DNA from: Chloroflexota bacterium
GTDB taxonomy: Bacteria; Chloroflexota; UBA11872
Direction of reading: 5' to 3'
DNA: 64,000 nt
NCBI GenBank assembly: GCA_028874175.1
Contig: JAPPLN010000115.1
Span: forward strand, 1 to 64,000
The translations under genes and the position numbers were made by a program. Shown here one piece after another: positions 25,873-34,873 of this stretch. The stretch's first letter is position 1. Every line of letters begins with the position of its first letter. Below the pieces are notes generated by a model. The model searched no databases. It was not told the origin of the DNA and saw nothing but the letters and a program-made list of their open reading frames with translations.

Positions 25873-26655
25873 ATGGCGGACCCCATCCGCATAACCGTCT
25901 GGAACGAATTCCGACACGAAAAGCGCAACCCCGAAATCGCCGCGATTTACCCCGACGGCATCCATGGCGCCATCGCGGGGCCGCTGGCGAAACATGACGA
26001 CCTGGAGGTCCGTACCGCCACCCTGGACGAGCCGGAACACGGGCTCACAGACGACGTGCTGGCCGCCACTGACGTCCTTACCTGGTGGGGCCACACGGCT
26101 CACGGTGAGGTAGACGACGCGATCGTCGAGCGTCTCCGCAAGCGTGTCTGGGAGGGCATGGGCCTGGTGGTCCTGCACTCCGGCCATCTCTCAAAGATCT
26201 TCTCGTCGCTCATGGGCACCAGTTGCTGGCTGAAGTGGCGGGAGGCCGACGAGCGCGAGCGCATCTGGGTCGTCGACCCATCCCACCCCATCGCGGCGGG
26301 CCTGGGCGAGTATTTCGAGATTCCGCAGTGCGAGATGTACGGCGAGCACTTCGACATCCCGCCGCCCGACGAGCTGGTCTTCATCAGCTGGTTCCAGGGC
26401 GGCGAAGTCTTCCGCAGCGGCTGCACCTTCCGCCGCGGCAACGGCAAGATCTTCTACTTCCGGCCCGGGCACGAAACCTTGCCCATCTACCACCAGGCCG
26501 AAGTCCAGCACGTCATCGCCAACGCCGTGCGCTGGTGCGCGCAGCCCCGTGGGGTCTATCCCGGCTACGGCAACTACCTGCCGCGGGAGGAACTCGAGGG
26601 CTACACCGGCCCGGACTTCAGCGGGCACCCCGACGACGTGGCCGCCAGGGGCTAG
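25873..26655 (+). CDS. ThuA-like trehalose-utilisation protein
   Basis: 260 residues of the class I glutamine-amidotransferase-like ThuA fold. [13 protein letters not shown] opens it, [12 protein letters not shown] is the strand near the ligand site, and GLVVLHSGH holds the nucleophile-like position (S in place of C). [14 protein letters not shown] follows, with a late conserved His. ThuA proteins take part in sugar catabolism with Gfo/Idh/MocA enzymes. It diverges from the RraA-like gene, with a 152-base gap. Confidence 0.87.
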   Translation: MADPIRITVWNEFRHEKRNPEIAAIYPDGIHGAIAGPLAKHDDLEVRTATLDEPEHGLTDDVLAATDVLTWWGHTAHGEVDDAIVERLRKRVWEGMGLVVLHSGHLSKIFSSLMGTSCWLKWREADERERIWVVDPSHPIAAGLGEYFEIPQCEMYGEHFDIPPPDELVFISWFQGGEVFRSGCTFRRGNGKIFYFRPGHETLPIYHQAEVQHVIANAVRWCAQPRGVYPGYGNYLPREELEGYTGPDFSGHPDDVAARG

Positions 26656-26774
26656 TTTTCGTCCGGCGTCCAGCCCGGGACGCCACCAGAACCATCCGCC
26701 CAGACCCCGCGTGGCGCGCGCCTCGGACCAATCGGCGTAGGATGCGGGGAGGCTGACGCGGGGAGATCCATCCA

Positions 26775-27479
26775 ATGGTGCAGGGTTATCCGGGACAGGC
26801 GGGCATCTGGTTTCAGGGCGATCCGGGGATCATCAAGGACTATCTGGAATTCAACCCCGTCGGCATCGTGACCAACACGCTCGTTCTGGACGGTCTCGTC
26901 GACACCTACGGCCCCATGCTTGGCGTCATCGAGCGTTACCTCGAACTCGACAACGACGGCCCGGTGGTCGTCGAGGTAGACGGCGACACCACCGAGGACA
27001 TTGTCAACGCGTCGGCGCCGTTCCAGGCGCTGTCCGAGCGCGTGGTGATGAAGATTCCCAGCACCTCCAAGGGCTTCCGCGCCATCGCCCGCATGAAGGC
27101 CAACGGCCGCGAGTCCATGGTCACCACCCTGTTCTCCGCCAGCCAGGCCGTCGCGGCGGTGCAAGTTGGCGCGACTTACATTGCCCCGTTCGTCGGCCCG
27201 CTCATCGACTCCGGCGCCGACGCCCGCGCCATCGTCAGCGACATCGTGCAAGTCGTCCGCGGCCGCGCCAATCAGCCGTACGTGCTGGGCGGCATCATTC
27301 GCAACTGGATCGCGGCCGACGTTGCCTTGCGGGCCGGCTGCGACGGTGTCGTGGTGTTCCCCCACCACTTTGAAGAGATGATGATTCACGCCGGCACGTC
27401 CGAATGGAACGCCACGTTCCGCGGCCACTGGGACAACATGGTCGACAAGGGTGCGCTGGATGGCGTGATCGACGACTGA
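26775..27479 (+). CDS. Transaldolase/fructose-6-phosphate aldolase-like protein
   Basis: 234 residues. VVMKIPST places the Schiff-base Lys at 93. TTLFSASQAVAA and GATYIAPFVGPLIDSG are the following conserved segments of the FSA/TalC small aldolase family. Members make or cleave C-C bonds of dihydroxyacetone or glycolaldehyde-type donors. Start ATG 26775 follows a GGGGAG. It lies 119 bases after ThuA on the same strand and completes the sugar cluster. Confidence 0.85.
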   Translation: MVQGYPGQAGIWFQGDPGIIKDYLEFNPVGIVTNTLVLDGLVDTYGPMLGVIERYLELDNDGPVVVEVDGDTTEDIVNASAPFQALSERVVMKIPSTSKGFRAIARMKANGRESMVTTLFSASQAVAAVQVGATYIAPFVGPLIDSGADARAIVSDIVQVVRGRANQPYVLGGIIRNWIAADVALRAGCDGVVVFPHHFEEMMIHAGTSEWNATFRGHWDNMVDKGALDGVIDD

Positions 27480-27626
27480 GCCCTGGCCCGTCGATCCGCG
27501 CGTGGTGGCGCCGACCTCCCGCTGCCCGAACCTGATCGTTCCAGATCGAATTGCCCCTGGCACCGCCTTAGTGCACACTCGCAAGCCGTGTGCCGGTGAC
27601 AGTCATGCGGCTGAGTGGAGGAACCT

Positions 27627-28715
27627 ATGGGGCGGCTTCGGAAGTATTTGAGGCTGGGGCTGATAGTCGTGGCCCTGGCGCTAGCAATCGCCGCAATCGC
27701 GGCCTGCGGCGAAGAAGAAGAGGCGGAAACGACCGTCGTCAACCGTCTCGCCGCCGTCAAGGAACGCGGCACACTCATCTGTGCCAGCCGAAACGACGTA
27801 CCTGGGTACGGTTCGCTGGACGCGTCTGGCCGCAATGTTGGCTTTGACATCGACCTCTGCCGCGCCGTTGCCACCGCTGTGCTGGGCGACCCCGAGGCCA
27901 TCAAGGTCGAGTTCATTACCGCGGCCGAGCGTGGTCCCACCATCCAGTCCGGTGACGTTGACCTCCTGGTCCGCACCGTCACGTGGACGACCTCGCGCGA
28001 CGCGCAGTGGGGCAACTACGTCCACACGACCTTCTACGACGGTCAGGGCTTCATGGTTCCCAAGTCGCTGGGCGTTGACTCGGCCTACGACCTTGGTGGC
28101 GCCTCGGTCTGCGTGACCGCCGGTACCACGACCGAGTTGAACATGGCCGACTTCTTCCGCCAGAACAACCTGGAGTACAACCCGCAGGTGTTCGAGGACA
28201 CGGACGTAGTGCTTGGGGCCTATCAGGAAGGCCAGTGCGACGTCTTTACCAATGACCGCTCGCAGTTGGCCGCGCTCCGCAGCGGCCTGTCGAACCCGGG
28301 TGACCACGTGATCCTTCCGGAGACCATCTCCGAGGAGCCGCTGGGTCCGGTCGTTCCGCACGGTGACGAGCAGTGGTTCGACATCGTCAAGACCGTTGTT
28401 GCGGGTCTGATCTACGCCGAGGCGTACGGGATCAACAGCGGCAACGTGGCGCAGATGGCAGCTGGAGACAACGTGAAGGCCAAGCGACTCCTCGGCACCG
28501 AAGGCAGCTTCGGTCAAGAGGATCTCGGCCTGAGCGAGACGTTCATGCAGGACGTCATCACGGCCGTGGGCAACTACGGTGAGATCTACAACCGCAACCT
28601 CGGGCCGGGCGGCATCGACCTCCCGCGCGAGGGTGGTCGCAACGCGCTCTGGGCCAACGCCCCGTGCACGGACTGCCCGAAGGGTGGCCAGATCTACGCA
28701 CCGCCGCTGCGCTAA
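27627..28715 (+). CDS. aapJ: Polar/general amino acid ABC transporter binding lipoprotein
   Basis: 362 residues. A signal peptide (LGLIVVALALAIAAIAA) ends in a lipobox with Cys at 27, then GEEEEAETT. The domain matches AapJ/BztA: GTLICASRNDVPGYG, NVGFDIDLCRAVATAVLGDP, and the late CTDCPKGGQIY. ATG 27627 has GGAGG five bases upstream; GTG 27615 is in frame but lacks this. It heads the ABC transporter operon (28831-32140). A strong hairpin separates it from the permeases and may limit their expression, as in other binding-protein operons. Confidence 0.9.
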   Translation: MGRLRKYLRLGLIVVALALAIAAIAACGEEEEAETTVVNRLAAVKERGTLICASRNDVPGYGSLDASGRNVGFDIDLCRAVATAVLGDPEAIKVEFITAAERGPTIQSGDVDLLVRTVTWTTSRDAQWGNYVHTTFYDGQGFMVPKSLGVDSAYDLGGASVCVTAGTTTELNMADFFRQNNLEYNPQVFEDTDVVLGAYQEGQCDVFTNDRSQLAALRSGLSNPGDHVILPETISEEPLGPVVPHGDEQWFDIVKTVVAGLIYAEAYGINSGNVAQMAAGDNVKAKRLLGTEGSFGQEDLGLSETFMQDVITAVGNYGEIYNRNLGPGGIDLPREGGRNALWANAPCTDCPKGGQIYAPPLR

Positions 28716-28747
28716 TCGCGGCAATGGGCGAGCTTGCTCGCCACGAC

Positions 28748-28777
28748 TTCGGGGGGACGCGGAAGCGTCCCCCCGAA
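28748..28777 (+). terminator. Strong hairpin between aapJ and aapQ
   Basis: A perfect 13-bp stem (28748-28760 with 28765-28777) with a GGAA loop, 32 bases after the aapJ stop. The sequence after it is not a T run. It may be a partial terminator or a mRNA-stabilising element that lets the binding protein be made in excess over the permeases. Confidence 0.65.
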
Positions 28778-28830
28778 ACGCTTAAGGGCATTTCCTGTAG
28801 GCTGACGCGGGCCTACACCGACGAGGGTGC

Positions 28831-30015
28831 TTGCACACCGCTGTGACGCGACTGCTCTACGTCCAGGGCGTCCCGATCTGGCGCAACGTGGTCGCCTTGC
28901 GCTGGGCTGTTCAGATTGTTTCCGCGGTCGTGGTGCTTTCCACGATTGCCCTGTTTCTGCTCAACGTCGCCCGCGAGATCGAGGCGCGCGACATCCCCTT
29001 TGGCTTCACCTTCCTCGACCGCGCCGCCCAGATTCCCATCGGCGAAGCCGTGATTCCCTACCAGCCGTCCGATTCATATCTGTACGGACTGGTCGTGGCC
29101 GGACTCAATACCGTCAGGGCATCCGTACTTGGCGTCATTCTGGCCACCGCCATCGGAATCCTCATCGGCGTGGCGCGCCTATCGCCCAACTGGCTGCTGA
29201 GCCGTATTGCCCTGGTTTACATCGAAGTCTTCCGCAACATTCCCCTCATCGTGCAGCTGCTCTTCTGGCTCACCATCGTGCTTACCCTGCCCAAGGTGGC
29301 GGAGGGCTACGTCTTCGCCGACACGGTCTTCATCAACAACAGCGGCCTCTACCTGCCCTGGTTTGAGGCGCAGGATGGTTTCTGGCCGTGGGCCCTGATC
29401 ACCGCAATTGGTCTGGCGCTAGCCGTCTACGCCTTTAGGCGCCTGACTCGTCGCGAAACCGAGACCGGCCAACAGAGCTATCCGCTGCTCGCGGCTGCCG
29501 TCATCGCCATCGGACTCAGCCTCGTGGCACTGCTGATACTGGGTCCCCTGGCGATCGACATCCCACGAATCGAGGGACGCTTCGGGCGGCTGCAGGGCGG
29601 CGCGCAACTCAGCGGCAGCTTCATGGCCCTGCTGGTCGGCCTCGTGGTCTACACCTCCGCCTTCATCGCCGAAATCGTCCGAGCCGGCATCCAGTCGGTT
29701 GGCAAGGGCCAGACCGAAGCGGCTCGTTCCGTTGGCCTTTCGGGGATGCTCACACTGCGGCATGTCACATTCCCGCAGGCGCTGCGCGTCATCATTCCGC
29801 CACTGATCAGCCAGTTCCTCAATCTCACCAAGAATTCCAGCCTGGCCGCCGCCATTGGCTACCCGGACCTGGTCAGCGTGGCCAACACGATGACGCAGAT
29901 CGCTCCCGCCATCTCACTCTTCATGATCGTTATGGTCAGCTACCTGTCCATGAGCCTGCTGTACTCGCTCATCGGCAACCTCTATAACCGCACGATCAGG
30001 TTCAAGGGCGCATGA
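28831..30015 (+). CDS. aapQ: Amino acid ABC transporter permease, AapQ type
   Basis: 394 residues with about eight membrane segments. The EAA-type loop occurs as EAARSVGLSGMLTLRHVTFPQALR, split by the conserved Gly. SLAAAIGYPDLV and YIEVFRNIPLIVQLLFWL are family hallmarks of AapQ/BztB, which carry an extra N-terminal half. The start is TTG 28831 with GAGGG four bases upstream; GTG 28843 is an alternative. It is followed 10 bases later by aapM. Confidence 0.88.
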   Translation: MHTAVTRLLYVQGVPIWRNVVALRWAVQIVSAVVVLSTIALFLLNVAREIEARDIPFGFTFLDRAAQIPIGEAVIPYQPSDSYLYGLVVAGLNTVRASVLGVILATAIGILIGVARLSPNWLLSRIALVYIEVFRNIPLIVQLLFWLTIVLTLPKVAEGYVFADTVFINNSGLYLPWFEAQDGFWPWALITAIGLALAVYAFRRLTRRETETGQQSYPLLAAAVIAIGLSLVALLILGPLAIDIPRIEGRFGRLQGGAQLSGSFMALLVGLVVYTSAFIAEIVRAGIQSVGKGQTEAARSVGLSGMLTLRHVTFPQALRVIIPPLISQFLNLTKNSSLAAAIGYPDLVSVANTMTQIAPAISLFMIVMVSYLSMSLLYSLIGNLYNRTIRFKGA

Positions 30016-30025
30016 GGGGCTTCGC

Positions 30026-31303
30026 ATGACCGCCCGCGCAGCCCCGGCGCCGCTCCCTCCGGCCACGACGGTGGGCGTACTGGGCTGGCTGCGGAAGAAC
30101 CTCTTCAGCTCCCGGGGCAGCGGCATCGTCACGGTTCTGTTGGCCGTCCTGCTCGGCTGGGTTGTCGTCAACCTTGGCATCTGGGTCCTGGTGGAGGCCG
30201 ACTGGACCGTCATCATCAGCCGAGCGCCCCTATACATCGTTGGGCTCTACCCATACGAGGGGTATTCGCGGCTGGCGATCTGCCTGCTGCTGATCAGCGT
30301 CTTGCTGGGCATGTCCTGGCGCGCCTGGCCCGGACCTGCGCGCCGCTTCGCCTTCGCCTTTGGCGCGGTCATGCTGTTCGTGGGCGTATTTCCGCATGAA
30401 ATGGCGCCGGAACACCGAGCCCTCCTGCTGCTCAACCTGCCGTTCATCGGGCTCGGCTACGTCCTGACCCCTCGCCCGGCGGCAGCAAACCCAGGCCGTC
30501 TGGAAGCCATAGCGGGCGGTGCGCTCGCCCCAGCCCTCGAGCGCATCGCGATCTTCTCAACGCCCAGGCGCATGGTCATCGCGGCATTCGTTGCCCTGGT
30601 GCTCATCATGATCCTCATCCTGGGAATCGCCGGCGTGCCGGGTCTCGATCCGGTTAATCCGGCGGACCTTGGCGGTCTCATGATCAACCTGCTGCTGGCC
30701 TTCTTCGGGATTGTGTGCTCGCTCCCCATCGGCATCGGGTTGGCCCTGGGACGTCGCAGCAACCTGCCGATTCTCAGGGTCGCCTGCGTGATCTTCATTG
30801 AGGTCATTCGCGGCGTGCCCCTCATCACGTTGCTCTTCATGTCCCGTCACATCCTCCCGCTGACGTTCCCCGAAGAACTGAACATCGACCGCGTCTACCT
30901 GGCGGGGATCACCATTACGATTTTCTCGTCCGCCTACATGGCCGAAAACGTGCGTGGCGGCATGGCCGCCGTGCAGGCGGGCCAGACCGAGGCGGCCCAG
31001 GCGCTCGGCCTGCGCGGCTGGCAGACCACCCTACTCATCACGCTGCCGCAGGGCCTCCGAAACATCATCCCGGCCATCGTTGGCCAGTTCATCAGCTTGT
31101 TCAAGGACACCAGTCTCGTCTACTTCATCGGCATGCTGGACCTGGTCGAGATGGGCCGCGTCAGCGTTCAGGGCAACCAGGAATTCATCGACAACGGCCG
31201 GGAGGTCTACCTGTTCATCGCCCTGGTCTTCTGGGTCTTCTGCTTCAGCATGTCGTTCATCAGTCGGCGCATCGAGGGCGCCCTCGGCGTCGGTCGCCGC
31301 TAA
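30026..31303 (+). CDS. aapM: Amino acid ABC transporter permease, AapM type
   Basis: 425 residues. RGVPLITLLFMSRHILPL and AAQALGLRGWQTTLLITLPQ are the AapM/BztC permease motifs, with TSLVYFIGMLDLVEMGR after the EAA loop. It pairs with AapQ to form the membrane channel. It is 10 bases after aapQ and 24 bases before the ATPase. Confidence 0.9.
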   Translation: MTARAAPAPLPPATTVGVLGWLRKNLFSSRGSGIVTVLLAVLLGWVVVNLGIWVLVEADWTVIISRAPLYIVGLYPYEGYSRLAICLLLISVLLGMSWRAWPGPARRFAFAFGAVMLFVGVFPHEMAPEHRALLLLNLPFIGLGYVLTPRPAAANPGRLEAIAGGALAPALERIAIFSTPRRMVIAAFVALVLIMILILGIAGVPGLDPVNPADLGGLMINLLLAFFGIVCSLPIGIGLALGRRSNLPILRVACVIFIEVIRGVPLITLLFMSRHILPLTFPEELNIDRVYLAGITITIFSSAYMAENVRGGMAAVQAGQTEAAQALGLRGWQTTLLITLPQGLRNIIPAIVGQFISLFKDTSLVYFIGMLDLVEMGRVSVQGNQEFIDNGREVYLFIALVFWVFCFSMSFISRRIEGALGVGRR

Positions 31304-31327
31304 CCCGCACCGCGTAGGAGTTCAGCC

Positions 31328-32140
31328 ATGGCGGAATCCAACGGAGTTCAATCGGCCGTCGAAATCCCCGCGGACAAGGCGGAAATCCTCGCCCGCCCAC
31401 TCGAAGAGCGAGACGACATCGTCGTCTGCGAGAACGTGCACAAGTGGTTCGATGACTTCTGCGCCGTCCGCGACGTCAGCATGCGCGTCAAGCGTGGTGA
31501 AGTGGTCGTCATTTTCGGCCCCTCCGGATCCGGCAAGTCGACCTTCATCCGCATGATCAACCGCCTGGAAGAGCACCAGCAGGGCCGCATCGTCATCGAT
31601 GGCATCGAGATGACGAACGATGTCCGCAACCTGGACGCCATTCGCCGCGAGGTCGGGATGGTCTTCCAGCAGTTCAACCTCTTCCCCCACATCACGGTGC
31701 TCGGCAACATCACCCTGGCCCCGCAGCGCGTCCGGCATCTGCCCCGGAGCGAGGCGGAAGCGCTGGCGATGCGGCTCCTGGAACGGGTCGGCATTCCGGA
31801 GCAGGCGCAGAAGTACCCCGCCGAACTCTCCGGCGGTCAGCAGCAACGCGTCGCCATCGCCCGCGCCCTCGCCATGCAGCCCCAGATCATGCTGTTTGAC
31901 GAGCCAACCTCCGCCCTCGACCCGGAAATGATCAAGGAAGTCCTGGACGCCATGCGCGAACTCGCCGCCACCGGCATGACCATGCTTTGCGTCACCCACG
32001 AGATGGGCTTCGCCCGCGAGGTCGCCGACCGCATGGCCTTCTTCGACGAAGGCGCCCTCGTCGAGCTCGGCCCGCCCGACCAGATCTTCAACAATCCCCA
32101 GGAAGATCGAACCAAGATGTTCCTGGACCAGATTCTCTAG
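31328..32140 (+). CDS. aapP: Amino acid ABC transporter ATP-binding protein
   Basis: 270 residues. Walker [10 protein letters not shown] (64-72), Q-loop [10 protein letters not shown], signature [12 protein letters not shown], Walker [14 protein letters not shown], and H-loop [11 protein letters not shown] are all present and intact. It energises uptake of polar amino acids with AapJQM. It ends the operon; a HIT gene lies convergent 55 bases on. Confidence 0.93.
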   Translation: MAESNGVQSAVEIPADKAEILARPLEERDDIVVCENVHKWFDDFCAVRDVSMRVKRGEVVVIFGPSGSGKSTFIRMINRLEEHQQGRIVIDGIEMTNDVRNLDAIRREVGMVFQQFNLFPHITVLGNITLAPQRVRHLPRSEAEALAMRLLERVGIPEQAQKYPAELSGGQQQRVAIARALAMQPQIMLFDEPTSALDPEMIKEVLDAMRELAATGMTMLCVTHEMGFAREVADRMAFFDEGALVELGPPDQIFNNPQEDRTKMFLDQIL

Positions 32141-32195
32141 CTGGCCGAGCGGCCTTCAACCTCGACAGCCGCCCCGCGCGCCCCGAGCCGGGCCT

Positions 32196-32636
32196 CTAGA
32201 CGAGCGCTTCCAGGCTCCGCCGCAAGATAATCGCGTAGCGCGCGCGCTCGGCATCGTCCGCCCGCGTGAAGGTCGTGTTCCGCCGGTCGGAGTGCCTCGG
32301 AGCCACGTGCGTGTGCAGATGCCACACGTCCTGCCCGCCGGCCGGTTCGTTGTTTTGGCGGACGGTAACCCCGTCGCAGGGATATCTGCGCCGCATGGCC
32401 GTGGCGACGAGCCGCACCATTCGGGCAATCCGGGCAGCCACATCGTCGGGCAGCGCGTAGATGTTCTCGTAGTGAGTGGTGGGTATGACCAACGCATGTC
32501 CAGGACCTGCCGGATCCCAGTGCTTCGAGATTCGCACGAACACCTGCTCCTCGCGCCAGGCGGTGAACTCCGGCTCGATCACGCAGAACGGGCAGGCGTA
32601 GCCGGGCGGCTCGTGCGAAACGGTCGACAAATCCAT
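32196..32636 (-). CDS. HIT-family nucleotide hydrolase/transferase
   Basis: 146 residues. HLHTHV places the histidine triad at 106, 108 and 110. HALVIPTTHYENI is the conserved N-terminal block, and CPFC (15-18) may hold Zn. Such proteins hydrolyse or transfer nucleotidyl groups (HinT or Ap4A-type). ATG 32636 is used. Tail residues 120-146 are basic. Confidence 0.85.
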   Translation of the reverse strand: MDLSTVSHEPPGYACPFCVIEPEFTAWREEQVFVRISKHWDPAGPGHALVIPTTHYENIYALPDDVAARIARMVRLVATAMRRRYPCDGVTVRQNNEPAGGQDVWHLHTHVAPRHSDRRNTTFTRADDAERARYAIILRRSLEALV

Positions 32637-32873
32637 CGGGTCAGGTCTCGTTAACCGGGGCTGGATTCAGGGTACCGAGCGCCGGCTGAATCATGTCGTT
32701 CGACCAAGCATTGGCGCTCTGGAGGTGCTGGCCGGCCGTCAATTGTCATAGCATCTGGACTTTCCGCGGCGACAGGAGCGACTACCTCGAACGGCGTAAC
32801 GCGTCATTCAATCTGGGCCGCGCGGCTGGTCGTTTTCGCGGCGTTCTTCGATCTCTTTGTCCAGTTCCCGACG

Positions 32874-33962
32874 ATGGCGCCGCATGCGCGAAACCTGGGG
32901 GCCTCCGCGGCGCTGGTGGGCATCGTCGTGGCCGCCTACTCCGTCACGAACCTCTTCGGCAACCTGGGCGCCGGGTTCGTCCTTGACCGGTGGGGTCGTC
33001 GCGGCCCCATCATCTTGGGTCTGGCCATCACCGCACTTGCGGTCCTTAGCTACGCATTCGTGCAATCGCCGGAGCAACTCCTGGTTGCGCGTGCCATCCA
33101 CGGCATCGGCGCGGCGGCGCTCACGCCCGGCGCGTTCTCCATCATCGGCGACTGGGTAGCTTCGGATCAGCGCGGCCGCGCGATGGGGCTGGCCGGCGCC
33201 ATGATTGCCATCCCCGCCATGATCGGCCCGCCAGCCGCGGGCCTTCTCCGCGATGCCTGGGGCGCCGATTCCGTCTTCTATCTCGACGCCGCGGTACTTG
33301 CGATTACCCTGATGGCCTTTGCGGCCGTCACACGCCAGCTGCCCTACAAGGCTGCTCGGCGTGTCTCGCAAGACGCGGCGGGTGCGGACACGACGCCCGG
33401 CTGGCGACTCATGCTCTCGGCAAATGCCACCCTCTTCGCCGTCACCGTCGGCGTCGGAGTGCTCGTGGCCCACCTGCCGATTGTTCTGGAAAACAGCGGA
33501 GAGTCCGCTGCGAGCTCCGGCTTCAGCTTCGCCATCTTTGCGTTGGTCGCAATTCTCGTCATGGCCGGTCCCATTGGTGGTGCCAGCGACCGGTTAGGTC
33601 GGTTCGTCCCGCTGCTCCTAGGTCTGGTCGGCGTAGTTGCCGGCCTCGCCGTGCTTGCCATTGCCGAGGGCTACGGTGCGATTGCAGCCGGGATGGCCGT
33701 GTTCGGCCTTGGTTACGGGCTGGTGTTCCCCGCGGCGACCGCGTTGGTCACCGAAGCCGCAGGCCCCGGGCGTCGTGGCAGGGCGTTCGGCATTTTCTAT
33801 GCCGTGTACTCACTGGGCGTCGCTATCGGGTCGGCCGGCAGCGGGCGCCTGGCCGGGCTATTCGAGGACTCGATTGACACGCCCTTCTTCGTGGCCGCCG
33901 TCGTCGTCCTGGTCGCTGTTCCGATCATCGGAGTCATCAGGCGCCTGCCGGGTTCCCAGTAG
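32874..33962 (+). CDS. MFS transporter, start unclear
   Basis: 362 residues from ATG 32874, but this ATG falls inside the first membrane segment. The frame is open upstream and reads IWAARLVVFAAFFDLFVQF, a normal first segment, yet no ATG, GTG or TTG occurs in it before the frame merges with non-coding sequence. AGGAG lies at 32774-32778. RWGRRGPIILGL and SDRLGRFVPLLLG are the two MFS loops. Either an unusual start is used, or an indel separates a start codon from the gene. Substrate unknown. Confidence 0.8.
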   Translation: MAPHARNLGASAALVGIVVAAYSVTNLFGNLGAGFVLDRWGRRGPIILGLAITALAVLSYAFVQSPEQLLVARAIHGIGAAALTPGAFSIIGDWVASDQRGRAMGLAGAMIAIPAMIGPPAAGLLRDAWGADSVFYLDAAVLAITLMAFAAVTRQLPYKAARRVSQDAAGADTTPGWRLMLSANATLFAVTVGVGVLVAHLPIVLENSGESAASSGFSFAIFALVAILVMAGPIGGASDRLGRFVPLLLGLVGVVAGLAVLAIAEGYGAIAAGMAVFGLGYGLVFPAATALVTEAAGPGRRGRAFGIFYAVYSLGVAIGSAGSGRLAGLFEDSIDTPFFVAAVVVLVAVPIIGVIRRLPGSQ

Positions 33963-34000
33963 CGCTTCGACGGTTCTCTGGCCCCAGACCGACCCAACGT

Positions 34001-34873
34001 CTACGCATACCACGGAAGCATCGGCTCGATGGCCAGGATCAGGAACGTCAGCGCCAGGTACAGCAGCGAGAACTTGTAGGCCGCCAGCGTCTGGCTGGAG
34101 GTCGCGCCGCCGTGAAGCGACCACGAGGCGCGCAGCCAGTACGCGGTCAGCAGCGTTCCCGCCAGCGCGAATGTAAGCCCACCGTAGCCCGCGGCCAGGG
34201 GAAGCCAGGTCAAGGCCGCCAGCAACAGGATGTACAGCTTGATCTGAATCGCGGTGTCACGCTTGCTGGCGATGGCCCCGAGCATTGGGACCTTCGCGGC
34301 GGCATAGTCCTCGCGCAGAAGCAGCGAGAGCGTCCAGAAGTGGGGCGGCGTCCAGAAAAACACGAAGGCGAACATGTAAAGGCCCAGGGCATCGACCTGG
34401 CCCGATACGGCCGCGGCGCCGATGAGCGGCGGAAAGGCCCCGGCCGCACCGCCGATCACGATGTTGTTCCACGAGCGCCGTTTCAAGACCACGGTGTAGA
34501 CGAGCACGTACGTCACGGCCGCAGCCAGCGTGAGCAACCCGGCCAGGAGATTCGCAGCGACCGCGAGTGCCACGACGGCCGCCGCAACCAGGACCAGACC
34601 CACCGCGATGACGGCGAAAGCGCTGACTTGCTGCGACGCCACCGCGCGCCCGCGCGTGCGCCGCATCACCGCGTCAATGTCGGCTTCCAGTCCCTGGTTG
34701 ACGAGATTGGATCCGGCGGCCGACGCAGCCACGGCCAGGATCACGGCGAGCATCGTCGCGGGATCCGGCTGACCGCCGGCGGCCTTCCACGTGCCGGCCG
34801 CCGCGATGAAGACGACCAGGAGGACGATTCGCGGTTTCGCCAGCGGGAACAGGTGTCGGAACAGCGCTGCCAT
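34001..34873 (-). CDS. ctaB: Protoheme IX farnesyltransferase (heme O synthase)
   Basis: 290 residues, about nine membrane segments. NQGLEADIDAVMRRTRGRA is the UbiA-type prenyl-diphosphate site; canonical CtaB has NxxxDxxxD, here NxxxExDxD. The second site is in the DYAAAKVPMLG loop. It farnesylates heme B to heme O for aa3-type oxidases. Its ATG overlaps the COX15 stop (TGATG), so the two are translationally coupled. Confidence 0.9.
   Translation of the reverse strand: MAALFRHLFPLAKPRIVLLVVFIAAAGTWKAAGGQPDPATMLAVILAVAASAAGSNLVNQGLEADIDAVMRRTRGRAVASQQVSAFAVIAVGLVLVAAAVVALAVAANLLAGLLTLAAAVTYVLVYTVVLKRRSWNNIVIGGAAGAFPPLIGAAAVSGQVDALGLYMFAFVFFWTPPHFWTLSLLLREDYAAAKVPMLGAIASKRDTAIQIKLYILLLAALTWLPLAAGYGGLTFALAGTLLTAYWLRASWSLHGGATSSQTLAAYKFSLLYLALTFLILAIEPMLPWYA

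Noticed and set aside
26665-26684. 7-bp stem (GGCGTCC/GGACGCC) after the ThuA gene as terminator
   Set aside because: Stem is short and no T run follows; too common in GC-rich DNA.
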